64,000 bases of DNA from UBA4810 sp002479215 (GTDB lineage Bacteria > Desulfobacterota > Syntrophia > Syntrophales > Smithellaceae). The notes under the pieces are model-generated. The model did not search any database. It saw nothing but the letters and a program-made list of their open reading frames with translations, and had not been told where the DNA came from. Every line of letters starts with the position of its first letter. The first letter of the stretch is position 1. Positions 8,315-16,493 of this stretch are shown piece after piece. The stretch covers positions 49,211 to 113,210 of the forward strand of contig JBEKVB010000008.1 of the NCBI GenBank assembly GCA_049514435.1, read 5' to 3'. The position numbers and the translations under genes are program-made.

Positions 8315-9567
8315 ATCTTCTTTAATTCCTGCCAAAATTGGGGGAATGATTTATCTACACATTTTTTGTCGCTGATTTCTATACCGCTAACAACTAAACC
8401 GGCAACGGCAAAGCTCATGGCCATGCGGTGGTCATTGTAAGTTTCAATTTTAGCCGGCACCGGGACTCCACCTTGAATGATAAGGCCGTCCGGTGCTTCC
8501 CGGGCTTCAATACCGATGCGGTTTAGTTCGGTAACCAGCGCCACCAGCCGGTTACTTTCTTTTATTCTTAAATGCGGTACATTACTGATAACCGTTTGTC
8601 CTTGGCGAAAAGCCGAAAGCAGAGCCAAAGTAGGCACCATATCCGGCATATCGTTCAAGTCGAAAGTGAAATTACCGCAAGCCAGATCAGCACCTGCGAC
8701 TTCTACCCAATCCTCACTTGATCTTACTTTACAGCCCAGTTCTTCCAGGATATTGAGCAATCTTATATCTCCCTGTTTACTTTTCCGGCTGATTCCGCTG
8801 ACTCTAATTGGCTTTTTTAAAAGCGCCGCTGCTAGAAAAAAATAGGAAGCGCTGGAAGCGTCTCCTTCCACATAATATTCACAGCCCCGATAAATTTTAC
8901 CGGTATCAACATGGTATTCATGTTTTGACGTTTGGTTGATTTTAGCACCAAAATCACTCATCACGGAAATTGTCAAATCAATATAAGGCGTGGAAACAAC
9001 ATCCCCCTGTAAGGTCAAATCTATGCCTTTTTTCGTATAAGGCGCGCAAAGAAGCAGAGCTGAAACATACTGCGAGCTTTCTATATCTTGCAATATTATT
9101 TTTCCTCCTGGAAGGCCGTTGGTGTTGATCTCAACAGGCGGGCAGTTATTTTGGCAGGCAATATCAACACCCAAGTTTTGCAGCGCTTCCACCAATGCTC
9201 CCACCGGCCTTTCGCAGAGCCGCTTCTCACCGGTTAAAACATATTTGCCCTTGCCCAGGCAGGCCAGTGCCGTGAGAAAACGAAGTGCTGTGCCGTTGTT
9301 TCCTAAAAAGATTTCTTTGCCGCTGTTGGCAATTTCGCCCGCTGTGCCGGAAACGAAAAAACCGCCGAAAGCAGATAAAATGTTCGCGCCTAAAGCCCGT
9401 AAACCGTCTATCAAATGCAGCGTGTCTTCGGATACCAGGGCATTACCGATAAAAGAATTATCTCTCGCCAGGGCGGCGGCCACCAGTGCCCTCTGGGTCA
9501 GACTCTTCGAACCGGGAACACGGACAATCGCGGATAATTCCTTAAAAGGCGGGTCATCATTATTCAA
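8311..9567 (-). CDS. aroA: 3-phosphoshikimate 1-carboxyvinyltransferase (EPSP synthase)
   Basis: A 418-residue EPSP synthase, transferring enolpyruvate from PEP to shikimate 3-phosphate. Near the N-terminus is PGSKSLTQRAL (substrate-binding Lys/Ser), then LGNNGTALRFLTAL (the PEP-loop LGNAGTAxR motif, with Asn for Ala), and near the C-terminus RIKESNRL and DHRMAMSFAVAGL. The start appears to be TTG at 9565-9567: no in-frame ATG precedes PGSKS, and GGAAAGG lies about ten bases upstream. The gene overlaps the end of aroDE by eight bases. The NGTALR loop is worth noting because substitutions in this loop affect inhibitor response in the family. Confidence 0.95.
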   Translation of the reverse strand: MNNDDPPFKELSAIVRVPGSKSLTQRALVAAALARDNSFIGNALVSEDTLHLIDGLRALGANILSAFGGFFVSGTAGEIANSGKEIFLGNNGTALRFLTALACLGKGKYVLTGEKRLCERPVGALVEALQNLGVDIACQNNCPPVEINTNGLPGGKIILQDIESSQYVSALLLCAPYTKKGIDLTLQGDVVSTPYIDLTISVMSDFGAKINQTSKHEYHVDTGKIYRGCEYYVEGDASSASYFFLAAALLKKPIRVSGISRKSKQGDIRLLNILEELGCKVRSSEDWVEVAGADLACGNFTFDLNDMPDMVPTLALLSAFRQGQTVISNVPHLRIKESNRLVALVTELNRIGIEAREAPDGLIIQGGVPVPAKIETYNDHRMAMSFAVAGLVVSGIEISDKKCVDKSFPQFWQELKKI

Positions 9568-11116
9568 TTTTGGTCAGCCTTTCCCATACCACTTTTTTCA
9601 TCAGCATCAGGGGTGGTTCTTTTCCTGTCCACAGCTGAAGCTGCTCCGCTCCTTGATGCACAAACATATCCAACCCGGAAAAAATATGGCAGCCCTGTTT
9701 TTCGGCATCCGTCAGTAATTTTGTCTTCAGCGGATTGTATATTACATCCATAACATATTTATATCCGGTCAGCACGGAAGATTCAACCGGCGATTTATTC
9801 TTGTGGGGATACATGCCCACAGGCGTCGTGTTAATGAGGCAGTCGGCGTTGATCTTGCCTATTTCGGAAAGCGGATAAAACGGGCAGTCGAATTTCCCCG
9901 ATAGAATCTTTCCTTTTTCCGGAGTTCTGTTTGTGATAATCGGGAATCCGCCTTCCTTTAGGATTCCATAAGCCACCGCCCGCGCCGTTCCGCCTGCGCC
10001 GATGATTACGAAAGTTTTATCTTTTATTGTCATTGCTTCTTTAAGCGTAAGAATCAACCCCAGCCAATCGGTATTGCAGCCTTTCAGGCGGCCGTTTTCG
10101 TTGATGATTGTATTTACGGCTCCTATTTTCAGCGAGTGTTCATCAACATCATCCAGATATTCCATAGCTTCGGTCTTATAGGGTATGGTTATGCTGGCGC
10201 CCCGGATATTCATGTCCCTCATGCCTCGTAGCGCGCCGCCCAGATTTCGGACGCAAAACGCGGTGTAGTTTCCCGCCATCTTCATTTCCTTCAAAGCCGC
10301 GTTGTGCATTAAGGGAGAAAGACTTTGCTGCACCGGATTGCCCAATAGAATATAATTCTGCAGTGTGTCCGTGGGGGAAATCGTTAACGGCGGCGCAGCA
10401 TTTTCGCCTTTTAGCAATTTTAATATTTGTTTCATGTCCCCAACTGTGAACTGCCCCGGCGCGGATTGACTCTTCTTATCCAGCGCGGCAAAGCTCAAAT
10501 AATTGCCCATGATAGGTGCTACGGCGCGGCTGAGGCGGCCGGGAGCTCCCATACAAAGGGCAATGATTTCCTGAGAATGTTTTCGCGCATAAGGGATCAA
10601 ACTGAGAACCCTCAAATTATCTTCAGGTGCTTTGGCTAAGGTGACGATTTTTACAATTGCCGGTTTAGCCTTTGCACATTTATTGAATACTTCTTTCAGC
10701 TTTGTAAGCGAGGGAGTCTTCTTAACATCATGGTAGGAAATAATGATTTTGGTAAAACCTCCCTGTTTAGTGCAAAAAGTTTTGAGCTCACGAATCGCTA
10801 CATTTCCTTCCGCAAGCTCGATATCGATAAAATCCGCGCCCAGTTTGATTGCTTCTTTAAGCAAAGCTATCTTTTGGTTTTTCGTATTTTTGATAACCAC
10901 TGCTTTTCCGGCAGGGGCGGCCTCCTCCCTTTTTCTGCAGGTAACGATAATTTTAACCGAAGCCGAACCGCTGCGGGCAGCGGAAATCAATTCCGGTAAA
11001 ACTCCGCCTTTGATTAAATCCATTCTCAGCTCGATGAAATCGGCAATGAGACAGCTTCGTTCAATGTCTTTGAGCGCTTCTTTGTTCGTGCGGGCCGTAA
11101 TGGTGATACAGATCAT
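9560..11116 (-). CDS. aroDE: Fused 3-dehydroquinate dehydratase (type I) / shikimate dehydrogenase
   Basis: A 518-residue bifunctional enzyme for steps 3 and 4 of the shikimate pathway. Residues about 1-225 are a type I dehydroquinase barrel: MICITITARTNKEAL, DFIELRMD, the catalytic His in IIISYHDVKKTPS and the Schiff-base Lys in AIVKIVTLAK. Residues about 250-518 are AroE: LGNPVQQSLSPLMHNAAL, ITIPYKTEAMEYLDDVD with the catalytic Lys, NTDWLG, and the NADP fold VIGAGGTARAVAYGI. A type I AroD fused N-terminally to AroE is the plant and chlamydial arrangement. The start ATG at 11114-11116 overlaps the pheA stop (ATGA). The reading frame is continuous across the junction. Confidence 0.95.
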   Translation of the reverse strand: MICITITARTNKEALKDIERSCLIADFIELRMDLIKGGVLPELISAARSGSASVKIIVTCRKREEAAPAGKAVVIKNTKNQKIALLKEAIKLGADFIDIELAEGNVAIRELKTFCTKQGGFTKIIISYHDVKKTPSLTKLKEVFNKCAKAKPAIVKIVTLAKAPEDNLRVLSLIPYARKHSQEIIALCMGAPGRLSRAVAPIMGNYLSFAALDKKSQSAPGQFTVGDMKQILKLLKGENAAPPLTISPTDTLQNYILLGNPVQQSLSPLMHNAALKEMKMAGNYTAFCVRNLGGALRGMRDMNIRGASITIPYKTEAMEYLDDVDEHSLKIGAVNTIINENGRLKGCNTDWLGLILTLKEAMTIKDKTFVIIGAGGTARAVAYGILKEGGFPIITNRTPEKGKILSGKFDCPFYPLSEIGKINADCLINTTPVGMYPHKNKSPVESSVLTGYKYVMDVIYNPLKTKLLTDAEKQGCHIFSGLDMFVHQGAEQLQLWTGKEPPLMLMKKVVWERLTKIE

Positions 11117-12195
11117 ATTCTGCCTTCTGCTTTCGGGTATGAACCCAATATCTTTAGAAAAGTTGTTTTTTCTTTCAACTCCTGTAAACAACTTTTTATC
11201 GGTTTGTCTTTTATATGGCCGAGCATATCTACAAAGAAAAGATATTCCCACAATCTCTCTTTTACCGGATGTGATTCTATTTTGGTCAAATTAATCCGGC
11301 GGCGGGCGAAGGAAGATAGTGCGCGATGAAGCGAACCGGGCGAATGGGGTGTCGCGAAAATCAAAGAAGTTTTATCGTCGCCGGTAGAATTGCTTTCTCC
11401 TCTGCCCATAACCAAAAAGCGCGTCATATTGGAGGAGCTATCTTCGATGCCTTCGGCCAGCAAGTTCAAGCCGTAGATCTGAGCGGCAAGGGCGCTGCCT
11501 ATCGCTGCTTCGTTCTTTTTCCCCCGCACCATTCGGGCCGCTGCGGCTGTGCTTTCCGCTTCGCCCAGCGTGCAATTGGGCAGATTGGTTCTGAGCCATA
11601 CCTGGCACTGGGGTAAGGCGTGCGGATGAGAATAAATTTTCTTAATATCCGTCATGCTTTTAGCCGAAGAAATCAGGCACTGGCTGATTCGCAGAAAAAC
11701 CTCTGCCCTGATATTCAGTGCGGTCGTAATCAGCCGGTCGAGAGTAATGTTCACCGATCCTTCCAGGGAATTTTCTACGGGAACAACGCCCCAATCTATG
11801 GAACCCTTTTCTACTTCATCAAATACACGATCAATCCTCGGCTGAGGAAAATAACGGCTGGAATCACCAAAATGCAGACGCGCTGCTAAATGCGTAAAAG
11901 ATGCTTCCGCACCAAAAAAAGCAATGGCCGTTGGTTTTTGCAAACTGCGCGAGGCGGAAATAATTTCCCTGAAAATGGACATTACGGCATCCCGGGGCAG
12001 AGGGCCGGGATTAAGCTCCTGCAGATAACCGTAAACTTTTGCTTCCTGAGCAGGATCATATACTTCGATTCCGCCTTCGCCTTTAACCTTGCCTATCTGA
12101 ACGGATATTTGCGCCCGTTCATTCAACAAACGGATAATATCCCGGTCTTTTTCTTTTATGGTTTTTCGTAAATTTTCCAAGCGCCCCGGCTTCAT
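11113..12195 (-). CDS. pheA: Chorismate mutase / prephenate dehydratase (P-protein)
   Basis: A 360-residue bifunctional P-protein. Residues 1-90 form an AroQ chorismate mutase (LRKTIKEKDRDIIRLLNERAQIS then KVKGEGGIEVYDPAQEA). Residues about 90-275 form prephenate dehydratase (IAFFGAEASFTHLAA, GVVPVENSLEGSV, YSHPHALPQC and the T-R-F motif NMTRFLVMG). Residues about 280-355 form an ACT domain (SLIFATPHSPGSLHRAL, KIESHPVKERLWEYLFFVD), including the ESRP-like loop for Phe feedback inhibition. The ATG overlaps the aroB stop (ATGA). The enzyme supplies prephenate for both the Phe branch and the TyrA encoded at the operon's end. Confidence 0.96.
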   Translation of the reverse strand: MKPGRLENLRKTIKEKDRDIIRLLNERAQISVQIGKVKGEGGIEVYDPAQEAKVYGYLQELNPGPLPRDAVMSIFREIISASRSLQKPTAIAFFGAEASFTHLAARLHFGDSSRYFPQPRIDRVFDEVEKGSIDWGVVPVENSLEGSVNITLDRLITTALNIRAEVFLRISQCLISSAKSMTDIKKIYSHPHALPQCQVWLRTNLPNCTLGEAESTAAAARMVRGKKNEAAIGSALAAQIYGLNLLAEGIEDSSSNMTRFLVMGRGESNSTGDDKTSLIFATPHSPGSLHRALSSFARRRINLTKIESHPVKERLWEYLFFVDMLGHIKDKPIKSCLQELKEKTTFLKILGSYPKAEGRI

Positions 12196-13286
12196 TTTTT
12201 CATCTCCTCAATTACTTCTCTTATCAAACTGGCTTCTATACCTCCGTTGACAAACGGCATTCCTATTTTCTTTAACAAAACAAAATGAATGATGTCGCCC
12301 TTTTTTTTCTTGTCCATACGCAACTGAGAAATTATACTTTCCGGAGAAAAGGGCTTAGGAATGTTTACGGGCAGGCCCGCGCTGTTTATAAGCCCTTCGA
12401 TACGCATGGTTTCCCCGCTTTCCAGATAGCCCATTTTTTCGGAAATGCGCGCCGCCGCGATCATCCCCAGAGCCACTCCTTCTCCATGCGTTACTTTATA
12501 TTGGGAAAGGGCTTCCAACGCATGCCCAATGGTGTGGCCGAAATTAAGAATGCGGCGCAGGCCTTGCTCCTTTTCGTCTATCTCGACAATTGATTTTTTG
12601 ATGCGGCAACAATTTTCCACAAGCTTTAACAAAAGCGACGCGTCTTTTTGTTTTACCGCTTCCATATTATCTTCCAGAGCATGAAACATTTTTTCATCTT
12701 CGATGACACCGTATTTGATAATTTCCGCCAGTCCGTTGTTGAATTCTTTTTCCGGCAGTGTATCCAGAAAACTCAAATCCGCAAATACTGCGCTGGGTTG
12801 GTAAAACGTCCCCAGTAGATTTTTACCGTAAGGCAGATCGATAGCGGTTTTTCCGCCGATACTGCTGTCCACCTGTGCCACGAGTGTTGTCGGAATTTGA
12901 ATATAAGGAATGGAGCGCATGAAAACGGAAGCGATAAAGCCGACCATGTCGCCCACAACTCCGCCGCCTAAAGCAATTAAAAGAGTCTCCCTGTCGGCTC
13001 CCCGTTTTAACAACTTTTCCACAATATCCAGGACAGTGTTAATGTTTTTGGAAGTCTCGCCCGCGGGAAATTCGATGGAATCCACATTCAGTCCTACATC
13101 TTTTAAGCTGATTAAAAGCTTTTGTCCGTAGATTTTACCGACACAATCGTCCGTTATCAACACATAGAGTCCCGCTTTGTGGTTTTTGGCAATAAGCAGA
13201 GCCATCCGGTCGGCAATGCCTTTACCTATGCGTATTTCGTAGGAAGACAAAGACTTCTTATCGAGATTGACTTTCATTGATCGCAT
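12192..13286 (-). CDS. aroB: 3-dehydroquinate synthase
   Basis: A 364-residue AroB, converting DAHP to 3-dehydroquinate with NAD and a divalent metal. It shows FPAGETSKNINTVLDIVEKLL, LIALGGGVVGDMVGFIASVFMRSIPYIQIPTTLVAQVDSSIGGKTA (in overlapping family blocks: GGGVVGDM and QVDSSIGGKT), the metal ligand segment GLAEIIKYGVI, and LNFGHTIGHALE with the second metal His. The start is the ATG preceded by GGAG at seven bases; a second in-frame ATG three codons later is possible. It lies 15 bp after aroF. Confidence 0.97.
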   Translation of the reverse strand: MRSMKVNLDKKSLSSYEIRIGKGIADRMALLIAKNHKAGLYVLITDDCVGKIYGQKLLISLKDVGLNVDSIEFPAGETSKNINTVLDIVEKLLKRGADRETLLIALGGGVVGDMVGFIASVFMRSIPYIQIPTTLVAQVDSSIGGKTAIDLPYGKNLLGTFYQPSAVFADLSFLDTLPEKEFNNGLAEIIKYGVIEDEKMFHALEDNMEAVKQKDASLLLKLVENCCRIKKSIVEIDEKEQGLRRILNFGHTIGHALEALSQYKVTHGEGVALGMIAAARISEKMGYLESGETMRIEGLINSAGLPVNIPKPFSPESIISQLRMDKKKKGDIIHFVLLKKIGMPFVNGGIEASLIREVIEEMKK

Positions 13287-13301
13287 ATACTTACTCCGTT
13301 T

Positions 13302-14312
13302 TTAGTGTCTCATCGCCGCGTTAATTGCCCTTAATTCATCCATCAATTGATAGAACTTTTCCGGTTTCAGGGATTGCGCTCCATCGGAGACAGCCTTTTC
13401 CGGTTCCGGATGCACCTCGACAATAAGGCCATCGGCCCCTACGGCCATTGCGGCACGGGAAAGGGGGATTACATATTTCCAATGACCGGCGGCATGGCTG
13501 GGGTCAACAATGACCGGCAGATGCGTTAACCCTTTCAGTACCGGAACGGCGCTTATATCCAAAGTGTTTCTTGTAGCCGTTTCGAAGGTTCTGATGCCGC
13601 GTTCGCAAAGGATAACCTGAGAGTTACCCGCCGAAAGGATGTATTCCGCCGACATGAGCAGCTCTTCGATAGTGGTCATCATGCCTCTTTTTAAAAGCAC
13701 CGGTTTTTGCGAACGGCCGACTTCTTTAAGCAGGGCAAAGTTCTGAATATTGCGCGCGCCTATCTGGAGCATGTCGGCGTATGATTCAACAAGATCGACA
13801 TCGGCGGGATTAACCACTTCCGTAACTACCGGCATGCTTGCCCGCACACGAACCTGATCTAAAATTTTCAAGCCCTCTTCTTCCATCCCCTGGAAACTGT
13901 AAGGCGAAGTGCGCGGCTTGTAGGCGCCTCCCCGAAGAATTTGCGCGCCTCCTTTTTTGGCTATATAGGCGCTTTCCAGTAATTGCTCTTCGCTTTCAAT
14001 CGAGCAGGGTCCGGCCATCACTACGAATTCCGGGCCGCCGATTTGAATTTTGCCTACGGAAACCACGGTATTGCCTTCGTGCGATTCACGGCTCGCCAGC
14101 TTGTATGGTTTTAAAATAGGCATAGTTTTTTCCACCCCCGGTAAAGATTCCGCGTATTTGAGGATTGCCTTGTCGCGGTTATCCCCTACAGCTCCGATAA
14201 TTGTTCGTTCGACCCCGTGCGAAGGATGCGCTTTGTATCCGACCGATTCAATCCAGCGGATTACATCCTCTATTTGCTTTTCTGTAGCTTGACTTTTCAT
14301 TACCACAATCAT
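13302..14312 (-). CDS. aroF: 3-deoxy-7-phosphoheptulonate synthase (DAHP synthase, type I-beta)
   Basis: A 336-residue DAHP synthase, condensing PEP with erythrose 4-phosphate. The N-terminal 70 residues (MIVVMKSQATEKQIEDV...) form the ferredoxin-like regulatory domain of the Thermotoga/Bacillus type I-beta enzymes, which confers feedback control by Tyr or Phe in studied members. The barrel follows: MAGPCSIESEEQL, ILRGGAYKPRTSPYSFQG, KRGMMTTIEE, ILCERGIRTFE and DPSHAAGHW. The start is fixed by AGGAGGG a few bases before the ATG, which itself directly follows the attenuator T-run. The longer open frame reads through the terminator hairpins and is not the gene. Confidence 0.96.
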   Translation of the reverse strand: MIVVMKSQATEKQIEDVIRWIESVGYKAHPSHGVERTIIGAVGDNRDKAILKYAESLPGVEKTMPILKPYKLASRESHEGNTVVSVGKIQIGGPEFVVMAGPCSIESEEQLLESAYIAKKGGAQILRGGAYKPRTSPYSFQGMEEEGLKILDQVRVRASMPVVTEVVNPADVDLVESYADMLQIGARNIQNFALLKEVGRSQKPVLLKRGMMTTIEELLMSAEYILSAGNSQVILCERGIRTFETATRNTLDISAVPVLKGLTHLPVIVDPSHAAGHWKYVIPLSRAAMAVGADGLIVEVHPEPEKAVSDGAQSLKPEKFYQLMDELRAINAAMRH

Positions 14313-14333
14313 GATTTCTTCCCTCCTAAAACT

Positions 14334-14365
14334 AAAAAAAGCCATGACGTTTTTGCCGCCATGGC
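14334..14365 (-). terminator. Attenuator terminator upstream of aroF
   Basis: On the minus strand GCCATGGCG (14357-14365) pairs with CGTCATGGC (14341-14349), giving nine pairs with one G-T around the loop GCAAAAA. Seven T residues (14334-14340) follow immediately. This is a textbook intrinsic terminator placed 21 bases before the aroF start, between the leader peptide and the operon, so it can only act on aroF-tyrA expression. Confidence 0.92.
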
Positions 14366-14415
14366 CTTTAAAAACAGAAAAGCCATGGGCGGCTCGTTTT
14401 TGATCCACCCATGGC
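14334..14415 (-). promoter_or_regulatory. Four-segment transcription attenuator of the aromatic operon
   Basis: Four mutually complementary segments follow the leader peptide on the minus strand: A (14405-14415, GCCATGGGTGG), B (14382-14392, CCGCCCATGGC), C (14357-14365) and D (14341-14349). A:B forms 11 pairs including one G-T. C:D is the terminator. B:C can instead form about ten pairs with a one-base bulge and would destroy the terminator. This is the 1:2 / 2:3 / 3:4 logic of trp- and phe-type attenuators. One point does not fit the classical scheme: A starts about 20 bases after the leader stop, too far for a ribosome stalled on the aromatic codons to cover it, so the way A is kept from B is unclear. 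Confidence 0.88.
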
Positions 14416-14435
14416 TGTTTTTGGTTTATATTACC

Positions 14436-14531
14436 TTAACAAGACCTCCTCAGCGACAGGCAGACCAATGCAAAATAGGTATAAAACCAGTAACCATAAA
14501 TATTGCTGTTTGCATTTAGTTTTCTGTCCAT
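14436..14531 (-). CDS. Aromatic-rich leader peptide (31 aa)
   Basis: A 31-codon frame opens 30 bases after the promoter -10 element and ends before the attenuator hairpins. Residues 12-20 read YGYWFYTYF: four Tyr, two Phe and one Trp in nine residues. It is preceded by AGGACAGG nine bases before the ATG. Such density of the operon's own end products in a short ORF between promoter and terminator is the hallmark of ribosome-mediated attenuation. Because Tyr, Phe and Trp are all represented, the operon probably senses all three aminoacyl-tRNAs, which fits a common-pathway operon that also makes Phe and Tyr. It is too short for routine gene callers. Confidence 0.88.
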   Translation of the reverse strand: MDRKLNANSNIYGYWFYTYFALVCLSLRRSC

Positions 14532-14560
14532 CGTGAAAAACCTGTCCTTTACTTGAAGCT

Positions 14561-14589
14561 CATATAAACAAACTAAAAATATTTGTCAA
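14561..14589 (-). promoter_or_regulatory. Sigma70-type promoter of the aromatic operon
   Basis: On the minus strand a perfect -35 TTGACA (14584-14589) is separated by 17 bases from TATATG (14561-14566), a 4/6 match to the -10 consensus. Transcription would begin near 14554, giving a leader of about 20 bases before the leader-peptide ATG and about 240 bases before aroF. Confidence 0.72.
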
Positions 14590-14676
14590 GGAAAAACTTT
14601 TAAAAAGTTAATTTAATCTTTATTTTAGGAACCAGAAAAAAGTTTAAATCGAATTAACTTACATGAAACGCGTTAA

Positions 14677-15405
14677 TTAAAAAAGCGATTTTCCATCCTG
14701 GCTAAAATCATATACCCAGACAAATTCGGATGATTTTATAATAACAATTCCTGCACCTACGATATTAGCCTGCTCTCTTTCTACAATACCTTTGACTAAT
14801 TCGCTTTTTATGGAAATTCCAAAAGCGCGATTATTGACTTGGTCGGGATCGCGATAAAAAATAAACGTGGTATCCGGGCCGATGGTGCTTATGCCGGAAA
14901 CGGTCAGCGGAATCATCCAGGCCGTAACGGCAACTCTTGATTGTGAAGTGGCTTTTTGACTCTGAATCAAGCGGGACTGAAAAGGTTTTAATTCATCGTA
15001 ATTTTTTAATTCCTGAAAACCTTCGGAATGTTTAACAGCCGGGTCCTGGCCGGATTTATAAACAATACTGTAACTTACAGGCAGATTTTCCTGAACAAAT
15101 GATTTTAAGACATCATCAGGGGAAAACAAATTGAAGCTAAACTCTGTTCCTTTTTTTAGGGCAACGCGATTATCGTCCACACTCTTTAAAGCAATTTCCC
15201 GGATAATAGCTTTGAGCTTAAGTTTTGCCTCCGGTGTGAAGTTATTAGGCGCATTATCTTGAAGGAAGTGGGCATAGCTTTCAAATGAATCAATATTTTT
15301 AGCTTTCTCCCATTCTTTTGCCGGATCGATAGGCGCGGTGGCGCACCCGGCAATTAATAAACAGAGAATAAACGCATATATTGATTTTGTTCTGATTGCT
15401 AACAT
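14677..15405 (-). CDS. Predicted lipoprotein, unknown function
   Basis: A 242-residue protein with a signal segment (IYAFILCLLIAGCATAP) and lipobox LIAGC, Cys about 21. The mature part begins DPAKEWEKAKNIDSFESYAHFLQDNAPNN, which resembles the short helical segments in outer-membrane lipoproteins that start with a TPR-like unit. The rest has mixed alpha/beta composition with no recognisable catalytic motif. The start is strong (AAGGAGG six bases before ATG). It stands alone on the minus strand upstream of the aromatic promoter, about 90 bases from it. Confidence 0.75.
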   Translation of the reverse strand: MLAIRTKSIYAFILCLLIAGCATAPIDPAKEWEKAKNIDSFESYAHFLQDNAPNNFTPEAKLKLKAIIREIALKSVDDNRVALKKGTEFSFNLFSPDDVLKSFVQENLPVSYSIVYKSGQDPAVKHSEGFQELKNYDELKPFQSRLIQSQKATSQSRVAVTAWMIPLTVSGISTIGPDTTFIFYRDPDQVNNRAFGISIKSELVKGIVEREQANIVGAGIVIIKSSEFVWVYDFSQDGKSLF

Positions 15406-15464
15406 AACGGCCTCCTTATTTTGGGCAGGTTAGAGAAAATATTTTATCGTACAATAAAACGATT

Positions 15465-15836
15465 TTATCTCTTTTGGGGGATTATTTCAATCCAATAATC
15501 GTCGGGATCGTTGATGAAGTAAATGCCCATAGTCTTGTTTTCAAAACAAATACAGCCCATTTTTTGATGCAGGGCATGAGCGGCCGCGAAATCATCCACC
15601 TTGAAGGCCAGATGAAATTCATTGTCACCGAGATTGTAAGGTTCTTTTCTGTCTTTGAGCCAGGTCAGCTCTAACTGGTGTGGCATTTTGCCATCGGAAA
15701 TAAAAACAATGATGAAACTGCCGTCCGGCGCTTCATACTTGCGCACTTCGGTCAGTTGCAATGCTTCCTTGTAGAAGGCCAGGCTCTTTTTCAAATTTAA
15801 TACATTGAAGTTATTGTGGGCGAAAGTGAATTGCAT
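15465..15836 (-). CDS. VOC-superfamily protein (glyoxalase I-like)
   Basis: A 123-residue two-beta-alpha-module protein: FAHNNFNVLNLKKSLAFYKEAL in the first module and FHLAFKVDDFAAAHALHQKMGC then GIYFINDPDDYWIEIIP in the second. Metal-site candidates of the glyoxalase I pattern are His7, Glu in LELTW, His in FHLAFKV and Glu in WIEI, so a metal-dependent lyase such as lactoylglutathione lyase is plausible, although some VOC proteins have other functions. It lies 25 bp after the 76-residue gene on the same strand and is probably cotranscribed with it. Confidence 0.85.
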   Translation of the reverse strand: MQFTFAHNNFNVLNLKKSLAFYKEALQLTEVRKYEAPDGSFIIVFISDGKMPHQLELTWLKDRKEPYNLGDNEFHLAFKVDDFAAAHALHQKMGCICFENKTMGIYFINDPDDYWIEIIPQKR

Positions 15837-15861
15837 AATTTGATACCTCTCTTGAAAATTC

Positions 15862-16092
15862 TTATTTTAATCTTCTGACTTCCACTGTTTCCGATACATC
15901 TTTAACTTCTAAATAGTATTTGCCTTCTTTTTGGGTAATTTGCGCTTCCGGATTAAACGCATAATGATGCAAAAATTTAGTATCATTTTGTCGCCATTTC
16001 TGACCGTCAGTGAACTCAAAGGTAGTGTAGCTTTTAAACCCCATGAATTTTCCTTTTATCGTTCCTTTGGTTATAACATTCACTACATCCAT
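15862..16092 (-). CDS. Small conserved-looking protein, unknown function
   Basis: A 76-residue protein with an excellent SD (GGAGGTGATTA before the ATG). It is predicted mostly beta (TKGTIKGKFMGFKSYTTFEFTDGQKWRQND, then KYYLEVKDVSETVEVRRL), like a small beta-barrel. I recognise no family. It lies immediately upstream of the glyoxalase-like gene and shares its strand, so the two are likely an operon. Confidence 0.72.
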   Translation of the reverse strand: MDVVNVITKGTIKGKFMGFKSYTTFEFTDGQKWRQNDTKFLHHYAFNPEAQITQKEGKYYLEVKDVSETVEVRRLK

Positions 16093-16493
16093 TAATCACC
16101 TCCATGCGCTTACCAATAAAGGGCGCGCGGTAAGTTGGTGAGGTTTTAATTTTGTTAACTTATACCATGATACTATTTATACCGCTATTGGTGGAGAATG
16201 TCATGCTCAATTTTTGATGACAAATGGGGCGCTGACCACTATTTCGCCCGATTAAAAGCATCTTATTTTATCTAATGTTGCCGATTATTGATTATAATCC
16301 GCAAGTCTTCAATTTTGGCGAATATGCAGGACTTCAATCCGTAATCATTCATGTTATTTCCTCGATAATTATGATATGAGCGGCTTAAATATTGGGTGAG
16401 CAATTCTATGTGGGGACATGGGGCCAACGGATGCATCCTGTCTGAGAGCAGGTTCTCATTAAGGAAAAGCTTAAAAAATTGGAGAGAGAAACG
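16093..16493. other. Intergenic region before the malic enzyme gene
   Basis: About 400 bp between divergent genes, AT-rich, holding the upstream regions of both. A 26-codon minus-strand frame (16272-16352) has a fair SD (GAGGAAATAAC before ATG) and would encode a peptide starting MNDYGLKSC, but nothing else supports it. No repeat copy or clear terminator was seen. Confidence 0.5.

Noticed and set aside
10743..11294. Long antisense open frame inside aroDE/pheA
   Set aside because: Coding strand is clearly the aro operon; the frame is a by-product of codon bias and has no family motif.
14334..14531. T-box or riboswitch interpretation of the aroF leader
   Set aside because: No T-box motif (TGGNACCGCG-like) was seen; the aromatic-rich ORF and paired segments explain the region better.
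16272..16352. 26-residue minus-strand frame with a fair SD before the malic enzyme
   Set aside because: Too short to judge without conservation data; no features beyond the SD.
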